From Edaphochlamys debaryana (Eukaryota > Chlorophyta > Chlorophyceae > Chlamydomonadales): a stretch of DNA of 64,000 bases. The notes below the pieces were generated by a model, which worked only from the letters and a program-made list of their open reading frames with translations, did not search any database and was not told the origin of the DNA. The translations under genes and the position numbers were made by a program. Positions within the stretch are counted from its first letter, which is position 1; every line of letters starts with the position of its first letter. The stretch lies in the NCBI GenBank assembly GCA_016858145.1, contig JAEHOE010000014.1, forward strand, positions 496,001 to 560,000. Direction: 5' to 3'. Shown here piece after piece: positions 56,874-64,000 of the stretch.

Positions 56874-57788
56874 ATGGTCAACCTGTGGAGGTTCGCTGCG
56901 CACCGTGTCGTGGACATCTTCGTGCCCGGAGCGGGTAAGACCTGGGGCGAGGTCTGGCGGAATCATGCCGGGGTCACGCCCGGTGGGGGCACTCGGCGGC
57001 GCACTCGAGAGTCCATAGCGCCACAGGTGTCCAAAGCGCACCTATAGCATCTTAGATGTGCGCACTCAGAGTCTCGTCGCAATGCTCTGTGCAGTTCGAT
57101 GCGGCATGCACATGCATGTCCGCGCAAGAAATACCTCATATCAGCCTAGAAAACTCCCATGAGCCTTACAACTGCATGCGACTTCCAACGGACCCGTCGG
57201 CGGGAGGCGTGGAACCCAACTGAGGAACGCGACCTCGCGGCCATGTTGACCTCGTAAGCTCAGGCTTATTAACAATCTTCTCAACGCAATACGCGCAGGC
57301 ATCGTGATGGATGCAATGGACGCCATCGAGCTCATCGACGTGAGTACGGCTCCTTGCGCATTCGCGCCACACCTCCGCTGCCACCCGCACGTGCCTCCAT
57401 GCCAGCCCGTCACCCGCCTCCCCCGCGCCCCCGCAGGAGCTGGTCAGCACCGGCGAGCTGGCGCCCTCGGACGCCTTTGAGCTCAAGGACGCGGTCGAGA
57501 GCATGCGCGAGCAGGGCAAGCAGATCGAGGCGGAGCTCATTACTAAGAAGGTCCGCAAGTGCGGCATCTGCCGCCAGCCCGGCCACGACCGCCGTGAGTT
57601 GCTTGGCGCACTGCTGACGGCACATGCGGGAGGTCGACTGTTAGTGTCGGGACTGACGGCCCTACATGATTGGGGCATGTCACGCATGTGGGGTACGTGC
57701 CCTTTCACGATTCGGTTGGCACGGCCACTGAAATGCATGAAATGCATGCCGCTTGCCTCATGCCGCAGGTACATGCCCGCAGAACTGA
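56874..57788 (+). CDS. Small zinc-knuckle (CCHC) protein
   Basis: Four exons (56874-56934, 57299-57339, 57437-57593, 57769-57788; phases 1, 0, 1) give 92 residues. The C-terminus carries CGICRQPGHDRRTC, a perfect C-x2-C-x4-H-x4-C zinc knuckle, completed only when the 20-base last exon is joined; the protein ends PQN. Upstream is an acidic/charged helical stretch (SDAFELKDAVESMREQGKQI) that could form a coiled coil, and a hydrophobic N-terminal helix (MVNLWRFAAHRVVDIFV). Zinc knuckles usually bind single-stranded nucleic acid or mediate protein contacts; the specific role is unknown. TGTAA at 57902, 114 bases after the stop, supports the 3' end. Confidence 0.75.
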
Positions 57789-57901
57789 GCCGGGGCGCTG
57801 GGCAGCCGGTGCATGATCGCTTGGGGGCCGGGGGTGGGGGGGGGGCGGCAGGATTGTGGTCGGTTGGGCAGCACGCTGCGGGGGGGGGGGTGTCGTGCCA
57901 T

Positions 57902-57906
57902 TGTAA
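57902..57906 (+). terminator. TGTAA polyadenylation signal
   Basis: TGTAA 114 bases after the zinc-knuckle stop codon. Confidence 0.6.
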
Positions 57907-58383
57907 CGCCTGACGCAAATGTTGCGTTCTTGACGTGTCATCGCTCTCCAACAGCCTCACCTGCTCTCAACCGCTCACCAAGCGCCCAGCGCAGCCCGAC
58001 CAGTTGTCCCAGCAGTTGTCCCATCGCCTTATGGTTAGTGTCTCAACCCGCTCTCACACCCGCTCTTCCAAGTCAACCCAGCCACACACTGCAGCATAGC
58101 ACCATGGCAGCCCGCAGCCCAGCCCACGAGGCCACAACGAGCCCCAACACGCAGCGAGACTCAGCGGGTAGTCAGTTCTAGAGCGGATCTAGAGTGGATC
58201 GGAGTCCGGGCATACGCGCCAGGGCATTCCGTGAGGGCTCCCCGAGTCCGGCGTCCGAAGCGCCCTCAACACCCGGCGCCAGTCTAGAGTCCGAAGACGC
58301 CAGGGGACCACCCCGCTCCCCACGCTCCCAACACTCCCCAGGACGGGTCACACCTCACACAGCTGCGTCCACGCACGGCTCGA

Positions 58384-58458
58384 GCGCCAGTCCGGAGTCC
58401 GGAGTTCCGGAGTTCCGGAGTTCCAGAGTTCCGGAGTCCGGAGTCCGGAGTCCGGGCA
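58384..58458. repeat. Palindromic TCCGGA microsatellite
   Basis: About nine TCCGGAGT/TTCCGGAG units. The TCCGGA core is self-complementary, so either strand can fold into hairpins. Confidence 0.9.
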
Positions 58459-58495
58459 TTGCAAGCAAGGCGCACTCGCCAGGGCCCTGCCCGCA

Positions 58496-61400
58496 CTACA
58501 GCCCGGCCGTCACCCGCGCGAGCAGCGCCGCGCCGCCCTGTAGCATGCCGTACAGCAGCGCCGCCGTGATGCCCGTACCCGCCGCCGCCATGCCGTACAC
58601 ACGTGTCAGCATCTCCCGGTACCCCATGTGGCCGCGCAGGAGCTCGTAGAAGGGGGGGGACCTGGGGTGGGTGGTGGGGGAGAGGGGTGGGGGTAAGGGG
58701 AGGGAGGGTGGCCCTACGTTGCCCTGAGATCGCTGCCACCCCAAAACCGGAGGGCCAAACCCCGCCAGAGGCACCCCCACCACTTCAGTCCCCACCTGAC
58801 GTAGTTTGCCTCCAGCTGCGTCGCCAACACATCCGCCACCACCGCCGCCGCAGCAGCGTCGCCGCTGGCCGCCGCCGCCGCCATGGCCGCCGCCGCCGCC
58901 GCCAGCTCCTTGCCGTCAGCGCCGCCGCCGCCGCCCGCCGCCGCCGCCGCCGCCTTCTTGCGCTCGTCCTTGCGGCGCGCGGCGGCGGCGGTGGCCGCGA
59001 TTGTGCCGATGAAGGCGAGGCCCGAGTACTGGATCACGATCCACCTGTACGGCAATCACGTGGGGGCAGGTGGTTGCCCTCACGGATACTGTACAGTCTC
59101 CTCTCATATCAAGCGGCGCATGCAAAGGTTGGCGCTGATGTTGGCCCCGACGCGGCATGAGACGCGGACCCAGACGCTGACGTGGACGGCCTGAGGGACT
59201 TCTGTCAAGTAAGCACTGACTAAGGCCCCTCGAGCTCTTCGCCCCCGACCCACTTTCTGAGCACGAGGCTGAGCCCCTTGATCGGTTCCTTGGTGAGGTC
59301 CGGGAGGCGGGACAGCCCGGCGCTCTGGGGGTGGGGGAAAGGGGGGGTGGGGCGAGGAGGTGAGGCCCTACGCCTCCACTCTCTCCATCCTTATAGGCTC
59401 CTACCCGCACACACCCTTCTCCCGTCCCTGAACTCCCTCCCCCCTCCTCGCCTTCCTACCTCCCCTCCCTCCGTCCTGCGCCGCCTCCCCCCTTGTGCCT
59501 CCGATCCCCCCCCTTGCCTCCTTGCCTCCCTCCTCCCCCCCCTCGTGCCTTTCCCCCCCACCTGCAGCAGCTCCAGATCCTGCAGCGCCCTCCCCTCCTC
59601 TACCTGTCCTCCTCCCCCCCCTCTTGCCTCCCTCCTCCCCCCCCCTCTTGCCTTTTCCCCCCCACCTGCAGCAGCTCAATATCCTGCAGCGCCCTCCCCT
59701 CCTCTACCTGTCCTCCTCCCCCCCCTCTTGCCTCCCTCCTCCCCCCCCTCTTGCCTTTCCCCCCCCCCACCTGCAGCAGCTCCATATCCTGCAGCGCCCT
59801 CCCCTCCTCTACCTGTCCTCCTCCCCCCCCTCTTGCCTCCCTCCTCCCCCCCTCTTGCCTTTTACCCCCCACCTGCAGCAGCTCCAGATCCCGCAGCGCC
59901 CTCCCCTCCTCTACCTGTCCTCCTTCCCCCCCTCTTGCCTCCCGCCTCCCCACCCTCTTGCCTCTATCCCCCCACCTGCAGCAGCTCCAGATCCTGCAGC
60001 GCCCGCACCTCTGGCGCTCGGCCCTCGGAGAACCGCCGCAGCGCTGCGTCCAGGGCCTCCCCCCCGGCACTGACGCCCTTTGAGGGGGCGGGGGGAGGGG
60101 CAGAGGGGGTGTTTGTTGCTGAGCGAGATCGCGCGAGGGGCAGACGGGGGGAGGAAGGATGGGGGCGCACGTGCGTCACAGGTCTTGCGGCGCCCGAGCA
60201 CCTCTGCCGCTTTCCCCCCGCAAGGACGGCTGAAACCCCCATCCTCCCAATCCTCACCCGCAGCTCCCCAGCCAGGGAGGGCTTCGGGCCAGTGCAGGTG
60301 GACCTAGCAGGAGGCATGCAGCCAGCGCTCCAGCCCCCAAACTTCCCTTTACCCTTCACCCCCCCCCCTCACCCGCAGCTCCCCCGCCAGGATCTCGCAG
60401 TCCTGCACCGCACTGTTGAGGCCCTGGGGGGAAGGTGGAAGGGGAGGAGTATTTCTTCGAGCGGGAAACGATGAGGCGGCGGCCGACGAGCCCGATGCGC
60501 GATGGGAAGGGGAGGAGGGGGTAGGGAGGAGCCCAGGTGGCATCCAGGCATGCACATCTCATCGATATCCTGGGCTTCCGGCGCCACGCCTGCGCCCCGG
60601 CAGCCCTACACTTCAATGCGCCCCCCCCCTTCTCGCCCCTCATTCCCCCTCCTTCCCCCCACCTGCCCCCCACCCCCCCCACCTGACCCAGGGAGGGCGT
60701 GACGGTGTGTGCCGCATCCCCCACCATGACCACACCCCCGGGGGCCCAGAAGCGAGACAGAGAGCGCATGGCAGGAAACCTGGCGTGGGGTGGGGGGAAC
60801 GGGCGAGGAGAGGGGCTTGCAGGGGTGGCACCCGACACAGGCCTCGCTGCCCCGTCCCAGCATCGGTGTGAGGGCCCCGCAGCTCTACCAGCGCCGCCCT
60901 CCTCCCGCGTTCCCCGACCCCTCCTGGCCCCACCGCCCCTTTGCCTTGCCCCCCCGTTGGCCTCCCCCTCACTCCTCCCCCCTCCTCGCCCCCCCCTCCT
61001 CGCCCCCCTCCTCGCCTGCTCAGCGGTGCGTCCAGCAGCTGTTGGGCCATCAGCGGCAGCCAGGCGGGGGGCAGGTGGGGGGCGGCCTTGGGGAGGAGCG
61101 CCAGGTAGTCCTGAGGGAGGGGGTGGAGGGGGTGGAGTCGGCAGGGGTGGAGGGAGATTTGGAGCGGCAAGGCTTCGTCTCAGAATGAAGAATGTGCGTA
61201 GCCCAGTCCGCCCACCTCCTTGGTCTTGAGACCCTCCCAGTTGGAGAGCTTGCCGGCTAGGTAGCCGCTGCGTGTTCAGGGGCGGAAGGGCGGAAAACAG
61301 GGTACCGGTAGATGAATCCTGCGAGCCTCTCCGAATGTAGATCGGTCCGAGCGGCAACGAGAACCCCTCCGGCCGTCATGCCTACGACACCCCTTGGCCC

Positions 61401-64000
61401 TTGCCCTCCCTTATCGGCCGCCCCCGCCTCCCCCCCCCGCCCCCACCAGTAGGTTCCGTCCAGGTCCCGACACACAGACATGAAGCCCTGACGGGGGCCG
61501 GAGGGGGGGGGGCGAGAGGATTGCAGGGAGGGTAAAGTACACAGAGGGTTGGCTGGGACGGGCTTCAAATTGGCAGGAGTGGGCGCGCATCCTCGGCAAA
61601 CCAGCAAAGGTGCAAGAGCGGTACGCACAGGGGTCGTGATGTGTGAACGGGCCTGACGAGGGTCAGCAGCCCCGCCCCCGCCCACATGAGCGGGAGCCTG
61701 GCCCCACTCCCAGCCGGCCGCACCTTGCTGGTTTCCCCACAGGAGGTTGCGGGACAGTTACGGGGCTGAATGGGGCCTTCTTATAGGAGCCCGGCCCTAG
61801 CACAGCCCCGCCCCCGGCCGGCCGCACCTTGCTGGTGTCCCCGCCGGAGAGGAAGAAGAAGAACTGCACCGGGGTGGGGGGCGGGGGGGGGGGGGGACGT
61901 GGGTGAGGGCGGTCGGTCGGTCGAGGACATCCCTTTGATAACCAAGAAGAAAGACATGCTCACAGTTTCCGTGCCGGTTTCAACCGACGCCACACCCACC
62001 CAGACCCCACCTGCCCCGGCAGCCGCTCCCCCTGCGGCGTCCCGCTGTCGGGGTCCCAGGCCGACACCTCGGGCAGGGGGGGCAGACCGTAGACGGCCTT
62101 GTAGGCGGACTCGGAGGGGGTCAGCACCTGGGGGCGGACGGAAGGGGGCAGGGTGGATGGCGAGCTTGCTGATTGGTTGGTACGACATTTGCTGTTGGGA
62201 CCCAGCACGTCAAGGCCCCAAACGCACACACGTCCGCTCCTTTCGCCCCCGTCCGCCGCCCACGATTGACTCGGTTGCCTCCATCGCCCTAGCGCCCGTC
62301 AGACGGGCCTCAAAGGGCCGGCCTAGTTGAAGCCATAAACTTGCACGCTCCCCCGCACGCGGTACGAGGAGGTAAGCGGGCATACTTGGGGTGGAGGAGA
62401 GCGTCACGTCGCCAACGGGGCAGCTGCAGGCCCGCCCTCCAGGCACCACAGACCAGCCGCTTCATGCAGCAGTCCAGGAGGCTCCGCCAGCCATAAACTT
62501 TCAACCCGAGGAGGATCCCTCGTTTACAGGCGGCTACGCTTCACAGGCAGTTGCATCGGCCTACGAAAGGCGATGCCCCGGCTCCGCGGCACTACGCCCC
62601 GTTGTCTGCAATAATCCCCGGCACGCACCTCCGTCTCGAACTGCCCCGGGAAGGCCTCCCCCAGCAGCTCCCGCGTACGGCTGTTGGCGCCGTCGGCGCC
62701 CACCAGCAGGTCGTACGGCACGGCGTTACTAGTCATATCGTAATCAGCCTCGGCGCTCTGCCGCCGGCCGCTCGTGATGTTGTAGTCGGCGGTTAGCGAC
62801 CCCGTCCGACCGGCGCCCGCCGTCGCCGCCGCCGCCGGAGCGGTTGCAGTTACGGTTGCATCCGTACTCGCCGCGTGAGTAAAGGTGGCGGTCTTGCGGG
62901 CGAGGTCCACGTCAGCCAGCGGCGCGTCGAAGGTGAAGCTGACGCGGCTGCTGTACGACTGCCGTACGGTGTCCAGCAGGGCGGTGGCCAGCAGGGTTCG
63001 GTCCATGAGCACTGTCCGGGGGGAGGGGGGAAGAGAGGGCGACAGGGTGAGGGGCAATGGGGCGAGGTTGAGAGAGGACATGGCGTGAGGGCGGCTTCCC
63101 TGCCCGCCGCTCCCTTTGTTGAGCGCCATCGCCCCGGCAGGGTTGAGCTTCTCTGCCGTACGCACGGTCCTCCCTCCCACCATCTCCCTCGCCTCCTTCC
63201 TTCCCTCCCCGCCTCCCTCAACCCACCCAAACCCCTTCCCTGCCCCCACCTCCCGTCCGCTCCAGCACCACCGGCTTTGCGTCCGCCTTGGCCGGCTTCA
63301 CCACCAGCCCCTTGTACGCCCGCTCCACCAGGAGGGGCACGTGGGCCACGTGGGAGATGGGGCGGATGCCACGGGGGTCTGGGGTTGGGGTGGGGAGGAG
63401 GGGGAAGGTGTGTGGGTGGGGGAGGTGGAGAAATAAAGGTTTAAAGGGTTGTGGCGGGCTGAGGGGGCAGGAGGGGTAGGCAAGAGGCGCAGGCTGAGCT
63501 ACCTCGCTTGCCCGTAGGCTTTGGGTATGACTGCTGCTGTACGTCACCTACTGTTCTCCGCCCCGCTTCCCCCTAGCCCCTAACCCCCCCCCCCCCCCCA
63601 ACCCCCGGTACCCACACATGGCCAGCACCCAGGACCGCTGCCTGGAGGTGGTGGCGGGGCCGGGCTCGGGTCGCTTCTCAAACACACGCACGCGCCAGCC
63701 TGCGGAGGGATATTCGTGGAGCCGTAGTGAGGTAGTGGTGTTGGCGGCATTGAGGGGTGCAGGGTGAACCCTGTCCCACAGCGGCAGAGCCTTCACCATG
63801 CTTCCCCACGCGCAACCTGCCTGGTCCCAAACATCTCCCGTCTGACCACCGCTGCCTACGCAGCCTCCTCCCATCACTGATGCAGGTTTTATGCCCAGGT
63901 CCCCAACCCTCCGCCCTTCCCTATGGAAGAAGTCCCGCAACCCCCGCTTTGAAGCCCAAAGCTTTGCCCCCCGCCCCCTACACGACCAGCTGGCCAGTCC
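58496..64000 (-). CDS. FAD-dependent monooxygenase (PHBH/KMO fold), 5' end beyond right edge
   Basis: Fourteen exons in phase: 63616-63699, 63250-63378, 62629-63011, 62011-62127, 61828-61863, 61447-61487, 61216-61267, 61016-61110, 60683-60779, 60373-60423, 59976-60077, 59254-59324, 58796-59044, 58496-58661. They encode about 557 residues; the N-terminal Rossmann exon (GxGxxG) lies at or beyond the right edge. GWRVRVFEKRPEP is the end of the first beta-alpha-beta unit. YDLLVGADGANSRTREL is the DG motif and GGVVMVGDAAHTVTPSLGQG the GD motif binding FAD; LNSAVQDCEILAGELR follows. This group hydroxylates or epoxidises small substrates with NAD(P)H; the substrate is unknown. The C-terminus has an Ala-rich stretch and a hydrophobic helix (ITAALLYGMLQGGAALLA), suggesting membrane anchoring. 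The intron 61015-60780 appears to start with GC. Other oddities are a 5-copy junction repeat and an Ala/Thr-rich insertion before the DG motif. Confidence 0.85.
59556..60010 (-). repeat. 5-copy exon-junction repeat, about 100-108 bp
   Basis: Units contain the 3' end of a monooxygenase exon (encoding ALQDLELLQ), its donor CAG/GTGGGG and intron start. The real exon end is at 59976; four further copies (near 59560, 59663, 59769, 59868) are intronic. Confidence 0.93.
60110..60132 (-). repeat. Intronic motif copy
   Basis: Monooxygenase intron, 32 bases upstream of the acceptor at 60078. Confidence 0.65.
60449..60473 (-). repeat. Intronic motif copy (TTCCCGCTCGAAGAAATA form)
   Basis: Monooxygenase intron, 25 bases upstream of the acceptor at 60424. 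Confidence 0.65.
60780..61015 (-). other. GC-AG intron
   Basis: The exon ends CTGAGCAG and is followed by GCGAGG rather than GT. The acceptor GCCAG/GTTTCC restores the phase and places the FAD GD-motif exon in frame. No GT donor lies nearby. Confidence 0.65.
61713..61845 (-). repeat. Duplicated exon end and donor in monooxygenase gene
   Basis: The block read on the plus strand as GGCCGCACCTTGCTGGT covers the real donor at 61828 and recurs in the following intron at about 61716-61740. Confidence 0.85.
62584..62606 (+). repeat. 23-base dispersed repeat, copy 3
   Basis: Identical in its core to the 17841 copy, here inside a monooxygenase intron on the opposite strand to the gene. Confidence 0.75.

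Larger units (their letters stand above)
57789..58495. other. Interval between convergent genes
   Basis: It contains the zinc-knuckle 3' UTR, G-runs near 57830-57890 and a TCCGGAGT microsatellite. No coding exon seen. Confidence 0.5.

Noticed and set aside
59278..60474. 398-codon Pro/Leu-rich plus-strand frame
   Set aside because: Antisense of the monooxygenase introns and the 5-copy repeat.

Overview
This is nuclear DNA of a GC-rich eukaryote, most likely a green alga (chlorophyte). The evidence is gene structure: short exons, dense GT-AG introns that are C-rich on the sense strand, TGTAA (the chlorophyte polyadenylation signal) downstream of several stop codons, and conserved eukaryotic families (ArfGAP, COG4, mitochondrial carrier, F-box/ankyrin). 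Most long open frames here are shadows of C-rich or G-rich introns. Genes were rebuilt exon by exon by hand, requiring every intron to join in a consistent phase.

Layout, left to right: (1) an unrecognised multi-exon gene on the minus strand that runs off the left edge (1-3226) and carries two compensating frame disruptions; (2) a 20-exon BAR-PH-ArfGAP-ankyrin gene (minus, 4936-16480); (3) about 3.8 kb of intergenic DNA; (4) a secreted GlcG/HbpS-like haem-binding-fold protein (plus, 20247-22667); (5) a degraded region holding three copies of a hairpin element and the C-terminal exons of a Fanzor/TnpB-type nuclease (plus, 25319-25673); (6) an F-box-like/ankyrin gene (plus, 27358-28837) and its inverted paralogue (minus, 41989-43666); (7) a 635-residue membrane protein of unknown function (minus, 30777-33992) divergent from (8) an SLC25A38/Hem25-like mitochondrial glycine carrier (plus, 34383-38918); (9) COG4 of the Golgi tethering complex (minus, 45525-53271), divergent from (10) a small probable plastid membrane protein (plus, 53897-55006); (11) a 92-residue zinc-knuckle protein (plus, 56874-57788); (12) an FAD monooxygenase (minus, 58496 to beyond the right edge).

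The genes do not form a pathway. ArfGAP and COG4 both serve Golgi traffic, and the carrier is expected to feed glycine to mitochondrial haem synthesis. The most unusual content lies in the introns. Tandem duplications that span splice junctions occur in at least five genes, reaching 13, 7 and 5 copies. A short motif recurs in the same orientation, usually 25-115 bases upstream of 3' splice sites, in four genes. All calls rest on reading the sequence; no database search was run.
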